A stretch of 64,000 bases of DNA from Thiosulfativibrio zosterae (GCF_011398155.1 NZ_AP021888.1:516001-580000), one strand, 5' to 3'. Counted from the stretch's first letter, positions 9,804 to 19,957 are shown. Numbers and translations are program-made. Notes: a model not told the origin generated them from the letters alone.

Positions 9804-11000
9804 ATGTCTGTTATCAAGATGTCTGATTTAGCCCAAGCTGGCAAACTCGCTGGCAAACGCGTACTAATTCGTGAAGACTTAAATGTACCGATTAAAGATG
9901 GAAAAGTAACTTCTGATGCGCGTATTCGTGCATCTATGCCGACCATTAAGATGGCCGCTGAAGCGGGTGCTAAGGTTATGTTGATGTCTCATATCGGTCG
10001 TCCAGAAGAGGGTGTTTATGATGAAGCTTCATCACTAGCGCCTGTGGCTAAAGACTTATCTGAAAAACTAGGCAAAGAAGTTCGTTTGATCAAAGACTAT
10101 ATTGATGGTGGATTTGAGGTTGCTGATGGTGAAGTCGTTCTTTTAGAAAACGTGCGCTTCAACAAAGGCGAAGGCAAAAACACAGAAGAGCTTTCTAAGA
10201 AATACGCAGCCCTTTGCGATGTTTATGTTATGGATGCTTTCGGTACTGCTCACCGTGCGCAAGCCTCAACGCATGGCGCGGGTGCATTTGCAGACACCGC
10301 ATGTGCAGGTCCTTTATTGGCAGCTGAGTTAGAAGCCCTAGGTAAAGCATTGCACAATCCAGCGCGTCCTTTAGTGGCGATTGTTGGGGGTTCAAAAGTA
10401 TCTACTAAGTTAACAGTTTTAGAATCTTTATCTGAAAAGGTTGATCAGTTAGTTGTGGGTGGTGGTATCGCTAACACCTTCATCGCAGCCGCTGGAAACA
10501 ATGTAGGTAAGTCTTTATATGAAGCAGATTTAATCCCTACTTGTAACAAATTGAACGAAATTATGTCTGCGCGTGGTGCAGCCATTCCTTTGGCAACAGA
10601 TGTTGTAACGGGCAAAGAATTCTCGCCAACAGCCGCTGCTGAAACTAAAAATGTTTCTGAAGTGGTTTCTGATGACATGATTTTTGATATCGGTCCAGAT
10701 TCAGCCGCTGAATTAGCAGCAATCATCAAAAATGCTGGCACAGTGGTTTGGAATGGTCCAGTAGGTGTGTTTGAATTTGACCAATTTGGTGAAGGCACAA
10801 AAGCCATCTCTATGGCGATTGCAGAATCTTCAGCCTTCTCTATCGCAGGCGGTGGTGACACTCTAGCTGCGATTGACAAATACGGCATTGAAGATCAAGT
10901 GTCTTACATCTCAACTGGGGGCGGTGCGTTCTTAGAGTTTTTAGAAGGCAAAATCCTACCAGCCGTTGAAATGCTAGAAAAAGCAGCAGCTAAAAAATAA
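9804..11000 (+). CDS. pgk: phosphoglycerate kinase
   Basis: 398 residues. Substrate-binding motif [13 protein letters not shown] near the N-terminus; [19 protein letters not shown] in the middle; nucleotide-binding [13 protein letters not shown] near the C-terminus. In carbon fixation it phosphorylates 3-phosphoglycerate with ATP, feeding GAPDH. The ATG is preceded by AAGAGGAC. It is separated from gap by 156 nt containing a terminator and from pyk by 198 nt containing a hairpin built on the dispersed palindrome, so each gene of the block may be set separately. Confidence 0.96.
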   Translation: MSVIKMSDLAQAGKLAGKRVLIREDLNVPIKDGKVTSDARIRASMPTIKMAAEAGAKVMLMSHIGRPEEGVYDEASSLAPVAKDLSEKLGKEVRLIKDYIDGGFEVADGEVVLLENVRFNKGEGKNTEELSKKYAALCDVYVMDAFGTAHRAQASTHGAGAFADTACAGPLLAAELEALGKALHNPARPLVAIVGGSKVSTKLTVLESLSEKVDQLVVGGGIANTFIAAAGNNVGKSLYEADLIPTCNKLNEIMSARGAAIPLATDVVTGKEFSPTAAAETKNVSEVVSDDMIFDIGPDSAAELAAIIKNAGTVVWNGPVGVFEFDQFGEGTKAISMAIAESSAFSIAGGGDTLAAIDKYGIEDQVSYISTGGGAFLEFLEGKILPAVEMLEKAAAKK

Positions 11001-11013
11001 TCGAATTTTCGAT

Positions 11014-11040
11014 TAAAAACCACCAGGCCTGGTCATTTTT
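11014..11040 (+). terminator. palindrome-based terminator after pgk
   Basis: AAAAACCACCAGG opposes CCTGGTCATTTTT with one interior mismatch; the stem ends in a five-T run. Centre is a copy of the dispersed palindrome. Confidence 0.6.
11023..11032. repeat. dispersed palindrome copy 4, after pgk
   Basis: Exact CCAGGCCTGG between A-rich (TTAAAAACCA) and T-rich (TCATTTTT) flanks. A degenerate relative, TCAGGCCTTG, follows at about 11048. Confidence 0.9.
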
Positions 11041-11198
11041 CAATGTGTCAGGCCTTGTTTTTACAACTATTTGAAGTCTATTACCAAGCGTTGAAAGACA
11101 AGAGGATGTCACGGACAGTGAACTTAATGTGAGTTTCTTGTTCGAGTCATCTTGCTTTCATTTGGAATAGCAAAATTTGATATAAGGAATTAAGTTAA

Positions 11199-12641
11199 AT
11201 GGCATCAGGATTAAGAAGAGCCAAGATTGTCGCCACTTTAGGGCCAGCGACTGACCGCGAAGGCGAAATGGAAAAAATGATTTTGGCAGGTCTGGATGTT
11301 GTGCGTATTAATATGTCGCACGGCGAGCCAGAAGAGCATATCGGTCGCGCGAATCGCGTTCGTGAATTGGCAGAAAAATATGACCGTCAAGTCGGTGTAT
11401 TAGTCGATTTACAAGGTCCTAAGATTCGTATTACCCGTTTCAGAGATGGGTTTATCATGTTGAAAGAAGGCGATAAATTCGCACTCGATAACAATGTTGA
11501 TAAATACGAAGGTAACCAAAACGAAGTTGGTTTAACCTACAAAAATTTACCCTATGACTGTAAAGCAGGCAATCGTTTACTACTGGATGATGGCCGTATC
11601 GTGATGGATGTTGACAGTGTTGAGGGTGAGCGCGTTAACTGTACGGTTGTTGTGGGTGGAAAGTTATCCAATAACAAGGGTATTAACCTAATGGGTGGCG
11701 GTTTATCGGCAGCAGCGTTGACTGAAAAAGACAAAGAAGACATCCTAACTGCGGCTAAGATTAACTGTGATTATTTAGCCTTATCTTTCCCGCGTTCAGC
11801 CGAAGATGTAGAAGAATGTCGTGCATTGGCTGAAAAAGCCGGTTTGTTCTGCAGTATAGTTTCGAAAGTAGAACGCGCTGAAGCCGTTGCCGATGATTTT
11901 ACCTTAGATGGAATTATTCTAGCCTCAGATGTCATTATGATTGCCCGAGGTGATTTAGGGGTTGAAGTCGGTGATGCACAGCTTCCTGCACTACAAAAGA
12001 AAATGATTAAACGCGCCCGTCAGTTAAATCGTGTCACCATCACGGCAACGCAAATGATGGAAACTATGATTGATAACGCTATACCGACTCGTGCGGAAGT
12101 GTTTGATGTGGCCAACGCGGTTATGGATGGTACGGATGCGGTTATGTTATCTGGCGAAACCGCTGTTGGCCATTCTCCAAGCTTGGTCATTAAGACCATG
12201 GGTGAAATTTGTCGCGAAGCAGAAAAATCACGCTCAACCCGTGAATCAACGCACCGTATTGACGAATCCTTTACGGCTGTGGATGAAACCATTGCTATGG
12301 CTGCGATGTATGCTGCCAACCATTTTAATGTGTCTTGTATCGCCGCCTTAACAGAATCGGGTAACACACCCTTGTTAATGTCGCGTATTAGTTCTGGCAT
12401 TCCAATTGTTGCTTTAACGCCGCATTTAGCAACTCGCCGTAAAGTTACCATGTACCGTGGTGTTTATCCTTCAACAGTGGATTACACCGGCTTAACTGAC
12501 GAAGAAGTACAAACCAGTATTATTAACCAACTTAAGTATCGCAATATTGTAAAATCGGGTGATACTATGTTGATCACTCGTGGACAAGCTCGTGGCGCCA
12601 TGGGTGGCACGAACCAGTTAGAAATTGTTAAAGTTCCTTAA
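11199..12641 (+). CDS. pyk: pyruvate kinase
   Basis: 480 residues. N-terminal RRAKIVATLGPATDREG and INMSHG are typical. Substrate and metal motifs include VDLQGPKIRI and the MIARGDLGVEVG signature; the conserved lysine before the active-site Glu is in SKVERAEA. ATQMMETMIDNAIPTRAEV follows. It converts phosphoenolpyruvate and ADP to pyruvate and ATP and is the one clearly glycolytic-direction enzyme in this block, so its synthesis likely needs separate control. It has its own 198-nt upstream region containing a terminator-like hairpin; the immediate ribosome-binding site is TAAGGAA. Confidence 0.95.
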   Translation: MASGLRRAKIVATLGPATDREGEMEKMILAGLDVVRINMSHGEPEEHIGRANRVRELAEKYDRQVGVLVDLQGPKIRITRFRDGFIMLKEGDKFALDNNVDKYEGNQNEVGLTYKNLPYDCKAGNRLLLDDGRIVMDVDSVEGERVNCTVVVGGKLSNNKGINLMGGGLSAAALTEKDKEDILTAAKINCDYLALSFPRSAEDVEECRALAEKAGLFCSIVSKVERAEAVADDFTLDGIILASDVIMIARGDLGVEVGDAQLPALQKKMIKRARQLNRVTITATQMMETMIDNAIPTRAEVFDVANAVMDGTDAVMLSGETAVGHSPSLVIKTMGEICREAEKSRSTRESTHRIDESFTAVDETIAMAAMYAANHFNVSCIAALTESGNTPLLMSRISSGIPIVALTPHLATRRKVTMYRGVYPSTVDYTGLTDEEVQTSIINQLKYRNIVKSGDTMLITRGQARGAMGGTNQLEIVKVP

Positions 12642-12676
12642 TTGCAACCTTAACGCTTTTTACTTAAACAAAGATA

Positions 12677-12705
12677 TTTCAACCGGCTGAGAAGCTTGTT
12701 AAAAT
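12677..12705 (+). promoter_or_regulatory. candidate sigma70 promoter for fba
   Basis: TTTCAA (12677-12682), 17-nt spacer, TAAAAT (12700-12705), 49 nt upstream of the fba start. The -35 match is weak. Confidence 0.35.
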
Positions 12706-12754
12706 AACTAAATTAAACCATTTTTTAATAAACCAACTAGAGGAGTCACGCACA

Positions 12755-13819
12755 ATGGCGATGATTACACTTCGTGAATTAATGGACTACGCAGCAGAAC
12801 ACAGTTTTGGTATGCCTGCGTTTAACGTAAACAACATGGAACAGGTTCGTGCCATCATGCGCGCTGCCGCTGCCGTTGACTCTCCAGTAATCCTTCAGGG
12901 TTCTGCAGGTGCGCGTAAGTATGCGGGTGAGCCAATGTTGCGTCACATGATCGCAGCCGCTTGCGAAATGTACCCAAATGTTCCAGTTGTTATGCACCAG
13001 GATCACGGTTCTGATGTTGGCGTATGTTTACGCGCAATCCAGTCTGGTTTCACATCAGTTATGATGGACGGTTCTTTAATGGCCGATATGAAAACACCAG
13101 CTTCTTATGAGTACAACGCTGGAATCACTGCTGAAGTGGTTAAGATTGCCCACGCAGGTGGTGTATCTGTTGAAGGTGAGCTAGGCTGTTTAGGTTCTCT
13201 AGAAACTGGTAAGATGGGTGAAGAAGATGGTCACGGTTCTGATGATGTTTTAGACCATTCTTCATTGTTAACTGACCCAGAAGAAGCCGCTCAATTCGTT
13301 AAAGATACTAACGTTGACTGTTTAGCGGTTGCAGTAGGAACTTCTCACGGTGCTTACAAGTTCACTTCTAAGCCTTCTGATGATGTTCTAAAAATTGATC
13401 AAATCAAAAAAATCCACGAGCGTATTCCAACAACTCACCTTGTAATGCACGGATCTTCTTCTGTTCCAGAAGATTGGCTAGAAATCATCAACAACTACGG
13501 TGGTGACATGGGCCAAACTTACGGTGTGCCAGTTGAAGCCATCGTTGAAGGGATTAAGTACGGTGTTCGTAAAGTTAACATCGATACTGATTTGCGTATG
13601 GCATCTACTGGTGCAATCCGTAAACACCTACACGACAACGCTTCAAACTTTGACCCACGTAAATTCTACAAAGCAGCTGAAGATGCCATGATGGAAATCT
13701 GCAAAATGCGTTTCGAAGCTTTCGGATGTGCGGGTCACGCTTCAAAAATCAAATCACTTGGTTTAGAAGAAATGCAAGCACGTTATGCAAAAGGTTCTTT
13801 AGATCAACAAGTTCGTTAA
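12755..13819 (+). CDS. fba: fructose-bisphosphate aldolase, class II (Calvin-cycle subtype)
   Basis: 354 residues. Zinc-binding and catalytic motifs of class II aldolases: [22 protein letters not shown] and [13 protein letters not shown], with NIDTDLRMA near the C-terminus. The overall form resembles the CbbA/Fba proteins of autotrophic proteobacteria. It joins dihydroxyacetone phosphate to glyceraldehyde-3-phosphate (fructose-1,6-bisphosphate) or to erythrose-4-phosphate (sedoheptulose-1,7-bisphosphate), both used in the Calvin cycle. ATG with AGAGGAGT upstream. It is the last gene of the carbon block, closed by a strong terminator. Confidence 0.95.
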   Translation: MAMITLRELMDYAAEHSFGMPAFNVNNMEQVRAIMRAAAAVDSPVILQGSAGARKYAGEPMLRHMIAAACEMYPNVPVVMHQDHGSDVGVCLRAIQSGFTSVMMDGSLMADMKTPASYEYNAGITAEVVKIAHAGGVSVEGELGCLGSLETGKMGEEDGHGSDDVLDHSSLLTDPEEAAQFVKDTNVDCLAVAVGTSHGAYKFTSKPSDDVLKIDQIKKIHERIPTTHLVMHGSSSVPEDWLEIINNYGGDMGQTYGVPVEAIVEGIKYGVRKVNIDTDLRMASTGAIRKHLHDNASNFDPRKFYKAAEDAMMEICKMRFEAFGCAGHASKIKSLGLEEMQARYAKGSLDQQVR

Positions 13820-13843
13820 TTCGACATTGATTTGAATCAATCT

Positions 13844-13872
13844 AAAAGCCCGAGTTTATCTCGGGCTTTTTT
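13844..13872 (+). terminator. Rho-independent terminator after fba
   Basis: AAAAGCCCGAG / CTCGGGCTTTT stem with a TTTAT loop and a continuing T-run. Confidence 0.88.
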
Positions 13873-13896
13873 GTATGGATAAAAAAAGGAAAAATT

Positions 13897-14115
13897 ATGT
13901 GTGTTGGAATCAGTCTAGCCCTGACTTTTTTAATGGCCTATTACACCTACGCAACGCTAGTCGATTACAGTCTGGCACAAACAATCAACGAACAAACCGT
14001 CGTTGTGGCCAATGGCATGGAAATGATTGAAGTGATTTGGCCAGTGATGTTTTTGGGTGCTATTGTAGGGGTAATGCTGATGTTGGTATGGATGAAATAT
14101 AAAAAGATTCTGTAA
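13897..14115 (+). CDS. small two-helix membrane protein, function unknown
   Basis: 72 residues, not recognised. Two hydrophobic stretches (about 5-20 and 47-66) flank a short polar region (SLAQTINEQTVVVANG); the C-terminus is basic (KYKKIL). ATG with AAAGGAAAA upstream, placed just after the fba terminator and 143 nt before gspC. It could be a separate small transcript or an accessory of the secretion operon; the gap to gspC and the promoter candidates there argue for separate transcription. The coding signal is the clean ribosome-binding site and the membrane-protein composition. Confidence 0.6.
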   Translation: MCVGISLALTFLMAYYTYATLVDYSLAQTINEQTVVVANGMEMIEVIWPVMFLGAIVGVMLMLVWMKYKKIL

Positions 14116-14165
14116 TAAATGGATATATTACTTATCTTAGGAAGTATGAATAAAAAAAACTGATT

Positions 14166-14215
14166 TTGACAATTAAAAGTTAGTGTTGGTAAGTGCTACT
14201 TTCATTAGGTACAAT
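14166..14215 (+). promoter_or_regulatory. candidate promoter(s) for the gsp operon
   Basis: Two overlapping sigma70-like options: TTGACA (14166-14171) with TAAGTG 18 nt on (14190), or TTGGTA (14186-14191) with TACAAT (14210-14215) 18 nt on. The second has the better -10, the first the better -35. Both lie less than 100 nt before gspC. Confidence 0.45.
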
Positions 14216-14258
14216 CTCTTTTTATTTATTGATAGAACTATAAAAAGGTAACTCCCCT

Positions 14259-15095
14259 TTGGATAAGCGTTTTAAAATTTTTTCAGTGTATTCAACAGTC
14301 TTTATCAGTGTAATCACTGTTTGGATGCTAGGTAAATTGATCGCAGAAAGCTTACACATATCTTCAGGTTATCCTATGCCTCAACTCAAAGCACAAATCA
14401 ATTCAACAAATACTTCTGGGGTAGATTCTTATTTATTTGGTCAGGTTGTGAAATCTCAAGCAACATCAGTTGTAAAACCCATGGCCATTTCACAAGAAGT
14501 TGTTGCAACCAAACTAAACCTAAAACTACTCGGGATTATTGATTTAGGTGATCGAGGTGTTGCTATTGTTCAGAATGGGGGTAAAACTCAAGTTGTTGCG
14601 GTTAATGAAGAGTTTATGTCTAAGGTGATTTTATTGGATGTGTTTGCTGAGGGGATTTTGATTGATAATCGCGGTAAGCGGGAGCGTTTATTGCTTGAGC
14701 AAGATGCCAATCATTTGGTGAGCAAAGTCAAAGAAAAAGAAGCTGTCCCCGTCGCCTTAGTCGGGCGTTTAAATGAGGCGGAGCAAGAGCAACTAAATTC
14801 TATAGGGGATACTTTACGCAAGTCGCCTATGTCCATCTCTAAATATATTAAGTTTCAACCTTTAAATGAAAACGGCCAGTGGGTTGGCGTTAAGATATGG
14901 GCTAATTCAGATCCTAAACTCTATAAAAGTTTGGGCTTTGAAGAAGGTGATATTTTGCGCGAAGTAAATGGCAACTCTATTCAAGATATGGTGAAAGATC
15001 CTAAGCTGTGGCAGACTTTCTTGAATTTAGATCAATTTGATTTGGTGGTGGATCGCAATGGGTCGCCACAAATGATTAATGTTAATTTTCGATAA
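14259..15095 (+). CDS. gspC: type II secretion system inner-membrane protein GspC
   Basis: 278 residues from a TTG start (AAAAAGG lies 9-15 nt upstream; no in-frame ATG occurs before the conserved membrane anchor). A short cytoplasmic tail is followed by one membrane helix (about 8-27), a periplasmic homology region (about 85-145, with LKLLGIIDLGDRGVAIVQNG) and a C-terminal PDZ-like domain (about 205-278, with GDILREVNGNSIQD). GspC links the inner-membrane platform to the secretin GspD. It is the first gene of the contiguous gspCDEFGHIJKLMN operon; gspD starts 20 nt after it. Confidence 0.85.
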   Translation: MDKRFKIFSVYSTVFISVITVWMLGKLIAESLHISSGYPMPQLKAQINSTNTSGVDSYLFGQVVKSQATSVVKPMAISQEVVATKLNLKLLGIIDLGDRGVAIVQNGGKTQVVAVNEEFMSKVILLDVFAEGILIDNRGKRERLLLEQDANHLVSKVKEKEAVPVALVGRLNEAEQEQLNSIGDTLRKSPMSISKYIKFQPLNENGQWVGVKIWANSDPKLYKSLGFEEGDILREVNGNSIQDMVKDPKLWQTFLNLDQFDLVVDRNGSPQMINVNFR

Positions 15096-15115
15096 CGAAT
15101 ACAAAGACACACTAA

Positions 15116-17248
15116 ATGAAATTCTTTAATACTCGATGGCTAGCGGCCAGTTGTTTAATACTCAGTTTTGCAATGCCTCAGGCATTGGTGGCAGCACCTG
15201 TTAACAGCCCACTGGCTCAAAACAAAGTTCAACTCACCCAGAGTTTTCAGCAAGCTGAACTGGAAACCGTTATCGAGGCGGTTGCTAAGTTAACTGGTAA
15301 AAACTTTATTATTGATCCACGCGTTAAAGGCAAGGTAACCTTGTATGCCCCAGAACCCATGGCGCCAGAAGACTTATATGAAACTTTGCTTTCTATTTTA
15401 AGAGTGCATGGTTTTGTGGCAATTCCGGGTAAAACGGCCATTCAAATTATTCCAGCCAATACCGCGCGTGATCAAGTGCCTTATGACTTTAAGGGCGCAG
15501 AAGAAAGTGATTGGATTACAGAGGTTTTAACCGTCAACAATGTTGATGCTTCTAAGTTGGTTGCGGTACTGCGTCCATTGGTGGCGCGTGATGGACATTT
15601 AGTTGCTTTATCTGACAGTAACAAACTGATTATTACCGATAGTTTGATTAATGTTGAGCGTGTTAAAACGATCTTAAAAAGAGTGGATGTCGATGAGTCT
15701 GCGGGCTATGAAGTGATTAAATTAGAATATGCTTCAGCAGAGGATTTGGTGCAAACTATTAAGAAAATTGCGCCAAAATCGGCCAGTAATGCTGTCAATA
15801 TTTCTTTTGATGAACGCTCTAATAAAATCATTATGGCTGGCGATTTAACAAAGCGTCGCGAGATTCGTATTCTGATTGCAGAATTGGATGTCAAAGTGCC
15901 TTCCGAGGGTAATGTTCAAGTCATTTATTTACACTACGCCAAAGCCAAAGATTTGGTGCCTGTGTTGCAAAAAATTTCAACTAACCGCTCTTTACTCAAT
16001 TCAGCAGCGGCGAATGATGGCGGGGCAACCGAAGTGCCTGCCACCGCAGAAGCGACTGCGGAAACTAAACCTTCTGGGGTTAAAGTCACGCAGTTAGATG
16101 ATAAAACTCTAAAATCACGCATTAGCATCGAAGCAGAAGAGCGCATGAATGCAATTGTTATCAGTGCGCCACCTTCGGTGGTCACCGCTTTAAAAACCGT
16201 GATTAAACAGCTGGATATTCGCCGCGCACAGGTCTTGATTGAGGCTATTTTGGTTGAGGTTTCTGAATCAAAGCAGGCAGAGTTAGGCGTGGAATGGGGT
16301 GCTGCTGGACCCAATGGCGTGGGTTTGATTAATTTCTCAGGCACTTTACCGACAATCGTTGGTAGCATTGCTGCGGGCACGCCTGCTACAGGAGTCACCG
16401 CATTGGGGCGAGGTGCCAGTACAGTGGTTGGCGAAGTGAGTGCTGATAACACTGGTTGGGGGGCTTTAATTCGTGCACTCAACAGCGACACGGGATCAAA
16501 CATCTTAGCAACACCCTCTTTGCTCACTTTGGATAACGAAGAAGCCGAAATTGTCGTGGGTAAAGAAGTACCCTTTCAAACAGGCAGTTATACGGGCACA
16601 GGCACTTCAACCACACCGACCAATCCCTTTAATACCATTGAGCGTAAAAATGTTGGCTTAAGTTTAAAGGTGACCCCGCAAATTAATGAAGGCAATGAGG
16701 TCTTTTTAGAAATTGACCAAGAAGTCTCCGATGTTTTGCCCAAAGGCGATGCGGTTGATATTCAAACCTCTAAGCGTCAAATCAAAACCAGCATTATTGT
16801 GGGCGATGGCAATATGATTGTGTTGGGTGGTTTGTTAAGCGAGAAAGAAACCGAAGTCGAGTCAAAAGTACCAGGCCTGGGTGATTTACCCTTAATTGGT
16901 GGGTTATTTCGTTCCACATCCAACCAGCGTGAAAAGGTCAATTTAATGATTTTCTTGCGCCCAGTCATCGTGCGCAATAATGAAATGAGCGATTACTACT
17001 CGAGCAAAAAATACAGTTATATCCGAGATGAGCAGTCTAGAGTGCTGGAGCAGGATTCTGGATTGTTAAATGGCTTGCGCCCAAGAATGCCCTCGGAACA
17101 GCAATGGAAAAACTCAGAACCTGCTAAACCCTATGTTTCAGAATTAGAGGCAAAAAAACAAGCCGATCTTGATGCAGAAAAGGCCAAGCAAGCGGCCGTC
17201 AAAGCCGCACCTGAGAAAACCTTTGCCGAGGAACTATTGGGGTTATGA
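15116..17248 (+). CDS. gspD: type II secretion system secretin GspD
   Basis: 710 residues. N-terminal signal peptide (hydrophobic 9-27, ending ALVAAP). N0 domain with LETVIEAVAKLTGKNFIIDP, then three N1-N3 repeats, with a low-complexity Ala/Thr/Glu insert around 300-320. The C-terminal secretin domain includes SNILATPSLLTLDNEEAEI and VPGLGDLPLIGGLF. It forms the outer-membrane channel of the secretion system. The C-terminal tail after about 640 is charged and Ala/Lys-rich. The stop overlaps the gspE start (ATGA). A copy of the dispersed palindrome falls at the codons for the conserved Val-Pro-Gly-Leu-Gly. Confidence 0.95.
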   Translation: MKFFNTRWLAASCLILSFAMPQALVAAPVNSPLAQNKVQLTQSFQQAELETVIEAVAKLTGKNFIIDPRVKGKVTLYAPEPMAPEDLYETLLSILRVHGFVAIPGKTAIQIIPANTARDQVPYDFKGAEESDWITEVLTVNNVDASKLVAVLRPLVARDGHLVALSDSNKLIITDSLINVERVKTILKRVDVDESAGYEVIKLEYASAEDLVQTIKKIAPKSASNAVNISFDERSNKIIMAGDLTKRREIRILIAELDVKVPSEGNVQVIYLHYAKAKDLVPVLQKISTNRSLLNSAAANDGGATEVPATAEATAETKPSGVKVTQLDDKTLKSRISIEAEERMNAIVISAPPSVVTALKTVIKQLDIRRAQVLIEAILVEVSESKQAELGVEWGAAGPNGVGLINFSGTLPTIVGSIAAGTPATGVTALGRGASTVVGEVSADNTGWGALIRALNSDTGSNILATPSLLTLDNEEAEIVVGKEVPFQTGSYTGTGTSTTPTNPFNTIERKNVGLSLKVTPQINEGNEVFLEIDQEVSDVLPKGDAVDIQTSKRQIKTSIIVGDGNMIVLGGLLSEKETEVESKVPGLGDLPLIGGLFRSTSNQREKVNLMIFLRPVIVRNNEMSDYYSSKKYSYIRDEQSRVLEQDSGLLNGLRPRMPSEQQWKNSEPAKPYVSELEAKKQADLDAEKAKQAAVKAAPEKTFAEELLGL
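16871..16880. repeat. dispersed palindrome copy 5, inside gspD
   Basis: Exact CCAGGCCTGG in frame CCA GGC CTG G (Pro-Gly-Leu), within a residue motif that is itself conserved in secretins. The protein constraint may explain part of this copy, but not the synonymous codon choice. Confidence 0.85.
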
Positions 17249-18711
17249 GTTTTTCTATGAGCCGAGAAATTCCATTTTCTTTTGCCCGCAAACAGGGGGT
17301 GATGTTGCGCAATCATCCCGACCAAGGATGGATGTTGTCCTGTTTAGAGCGCACGCCTTTAGAGGCCTTGTTAGAAATTCAGCGTTTACAACAGGGTAAG
17401 GGTTTCCCGATAGAAGTGCTCAGTGAAGCAGCATTCGAAAAAGCCTTACAAACCCAATATGCCAACCAAAGTGCTTCCATGGAAACCATGGATGATGTCG
17501 ATGTCGACGATCTTGAAAGTGTGATGGCCCAAGCCAATGCCGCGGAGGACTTGTTAGAAAGCGCCGATGATGCACCGATTATTCGCTTGCTGAATGCCAT
17601 CCTAGCTGAAGCCATTCGTAAAAACGCATCAGATATTCACATTGAACCTTTTGAAAATCAATTGCGTATTCGTTTTCGCATGGATGGTCAGCTTAAAGTC
17701 GTGCTCACGCCTAAGGTTGCCTTAGCCACTATGTTGGTATCGCGTATTAAGGTTATGGCAAAACTCGATATTGCAGAAAAACGCTTGCCCCAAGACGGAA
17801 GAATTGCCACCAAGCTAGGCGGCCGTGCTGTCGATTTAAGGGTTTCGACCATACCTTCAAGTTTTGGTGAACGCGTGGTGATGCGTTTGTTAGATAAGAG
17901 TGCAGGCCGACTCAATCTAAGTGATTTGGGTTTGCCAGCCGCGCAGCTTGAAGGACTTAAAAAACTACTCAATAAACCTCATGGTATTTTATTAGTCACC
18001 GGTCCGACCGGTTCGGGTAAAACCACCACGCTCTATGGAGCGTTAAGTCGTCTTAACAATCATCAGCGCAATATTATGACCGTTGAGGACCCGGTCGAAT
18101 ATAACATTGAAGGCATCAACCAAACCCAAGTCAATACCAAAGCCGACATGACATTTGCCAAAGGCTTGCGTGCCATTTTGCGTCAAGATCCAGATGTGGT
18201 GATGATTGGGGAAATTCGCGATATTGAAACCGCAGAAATTGCCGTGCAAGCTTCTTTAACCGGACATTTGGTGTTATCCACTTTGCACACCAATACGGCG
18301 GTGGGTGCTATTACGCGTTTAAAAGATATGGGGGTTGAACCCTTCTTGCTCTCGTCAAGTTTATTGGGTGTGATGGCACAGCGTTTGGTGCGTAAGTTAT
18401 GCCCCATTTGCAAACAAGCCCATGAAGCGGATGCGGCAGAATGCGCGACCTTAAGTGTGCCTCAGGCCACCATTTATCAACCGGTTGGCTGTGATGCTTG
18501 CAATCACACTGGCTATCAGGGGCGCATGGGGGTTTATGAGCTGGTGTCGGTAGACGACAAAATGCGCCAGATGATTCACAGTGAAACTGCTGAGCAAGAC
18601 ATTGAAGCCTATGCGCATCAATTTACTCAGTCGATTCAAGCCAGCGCACAACAGTTAGTCTTAAGCGGTCAAACCAGCCTTGAAGAAGTGCTGCGAGTCA
18701 CTCAGAAGTAA
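17245..18711 (+). CDS. gspE: type II secretion ATPase GspE
   Basis: 488 residues, overlapping gspD by 4 nt (ATGA). Walker A at about 253 (GPTGSGKTTTLYGAL), Asp box (DPVEYNIEGINQTQV), Walker B (LRQDPDVVMIGEIRD) and His box (LVLSTLHTNTA). The C-terminal zinc-binding motif has paired cysteines (CPIC and CDAC, about 390-420). This is the cytoplasmic hexameric motor that drives pseudopilus assembly through GspL and GspF. Both the N-terminal GspL-interacting region and the catalytic half are present. Confidence 0.95.
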   Translation: MSFSMSREIPFSFARKQGVMLRNHPDQGWMLSCLERTPLEALLEIQRLQQGKGFPIEVLSEAAFEKALQTQYANQSASMETMDDVDVDDLESVMAQANAAEDLLESADDAPIIRLLNAILAEAIRKNASDIHIEPFENQLRIRFRMDGQLKVVLTPKVALATMLVSRIKVMAKLDIAEKRLPQDGRIATKLGGRAVDLRVSTIPSSFGERVVMRLLDKSAGRLNLSDLGLPAAQLEGLKKLLNKPHGILLVTGPTGSGKTTTLYGALSRLNNHQRNIMTVEDPVEYNIEGINQTQVNTKADMTFAKGLRAILRQDPDVVMIGEIRDIETAEIAVQASLTGHLVLSTLHTNTAVGAITRLKDMGVEPFLLSSSLLGVMAQRLVRKLCPICKQAHEADAAECATLSVPQATIYQPVGCDACNHTGYQGRMGVYELVSVDDKMRQMIHSETAEQDIEAYAHQFTQSIQASAQQLVLSGQTSLEEVLRVTQK

Positions 18712-18713
18712 TC

Positions 18714-19931
18714 ATGGCAACCTTTGAATATAAAGCCTTAACCGCACAGGGTAAAACGCAAAAAGGGTTTAGTGAAGGCGACTCTGCGCGCCAAGTGCGC
18801 CAAGGTTTGCGAGACCAAGGCTTAACACCTTTGGAGGTGACGGCGGTTGAAGCCAAAAAATCGGCGCACACCGGTAATGGGTGGTTTGTTCCTAAAATTA
18901 AAACGGCAGATTTGGCCTCTTTAACGCGCCAGCTTTATACCTTGCTAGAGGCGGGCATGCCGCTCACAGAATCGCTCAAGGCAGTGGCGCAACAATCAGA
19001 CACCAAACTGGTCAAAGGGTTTGTGAATAGCCTTTATAACAAGGTGACAGAAGGTCATTCCTACGCCCAAGCCTTACTGTTGTCGCCTTATAAAGTGTCC
19101 GAAGAATATATTGCAACGATTCGTGCCGGTGAGGAAAGTGGTCATTTAGAACAGGTGCTGTCGCGTTTGGCGGATGCCATTGAACAGCAAGAAAAAATGA
19201 ATCGCAAACTCAAGTCCGCCATGATTTACCCCACCCTAATGGTGGTGATGTCAGTAGCCATTATTGTGTTTTTAATGGCGTTTGTGGTGCCCAAAGTGGT
19301 GTCGGTGTTTGACAATATGTCGCAAGAACTGCCGCCCTTAACCCAAGGCATGCTGGTGATGAGTGATTTCGTACAGCATCAATGGGGTTTGTTGCTACTG
19401 ATTATTTTGGGGTTGGGGATTTTGTATAAAATTTTAATGCGCAATCCCCGCTGGAAGTTTCGTCGCGACAGCGTTTTGTTGCGTTTACCCTTGGTTAAAA
19501 AATTTTTAATCTATGCTTCTGCTGCTCGTTGGGCCAGAACGCTAGGCGTGTTATTGTCGAGTGGTGTAGCGGTGACCGACGCATTACGCATTTCATCAGA
19601 AGTGATGACCTTGCTGCCCCTCAAAGAAAAAGTGCTTAAGATGGTTGAAGAAGTCCGCGAAGGCAAAAAGCTGCAAGACGCCATGCGCGATGCCAGATTT
19701 TTTCCCGCCTTAATGTTGAATTTGGTGCAAACCGGCGAAGGTCAAGGTCAGGTTGATGCCATGTTGCTTAAAGGTGCCAGTCATTATGAGCAAGAAGTAG
19801 AAAGTGTTGCCGCCACCCTGGTCGCTTTGTTAGAACCTTTAATGATTGTGGTGATGGGGGGTGTGGTTTTGACCATTGTCCTGGCCATTATGCTACCGAT
19901 ATTCCAAATGAACCAAATGGTGGGTCACTAA
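18714..19931 (+). CDS. gspF: type II secretion inner-membrane platform protein GspF
   Basis: 405 residues. Begins with the family's typical MATFEYKALTAQGK. Two GspF cytoplasmic domains, each with a helical bundle (first about 70-165, with LTRQLYTLLEAGMPLTESL; second about 270-390, with GVLLSSGVAVTDALRI), are separated and followed by hydrophobic helices (about 170-195, 222-242 and 370-398). It forms the inner-membrane platform core with GspL and GspM. Starts 2 nt after gspE. Confidence 0.94.
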   Translation: MATFEYKALTAQGKTQKGFSEGDSARQVRQGLRDQGLTPLEVTAVEAKKSAHTGNGWFVPKIKTADLASLTRQLYTLLEAGMPLTESLKAVAQQSDTKLVKGFVNSLYNKVTEGHSYAQALLLSPYKVSEEYIATIRAGEESGHLEQVLSRLADAIEQQEKMNRKLKSAMIYPTLMVVMSVAIIVFLMAFVVPKVVSVFDNMSQELPPLTQGMLVMSDFVQHQWGLLLLIILGLGILYKILMRNPRWKFRRDSVLLRLPLVKKFLIYASAARWARTLGVLLSSGVAVTDALRISSEVMTLLPLKEKVLKMVEEVREGKKLQDAMRDARFFPALMLNLVQTGEGQGQVDAMLLKGASHYEQEVESVAATLVALLEPLMIVVMGGVVLTIVLAIMLPIFQMNQMVGH

Positions 19932-19957
19932 TGCTATTTAAAAGAAACGAGGAAAAC

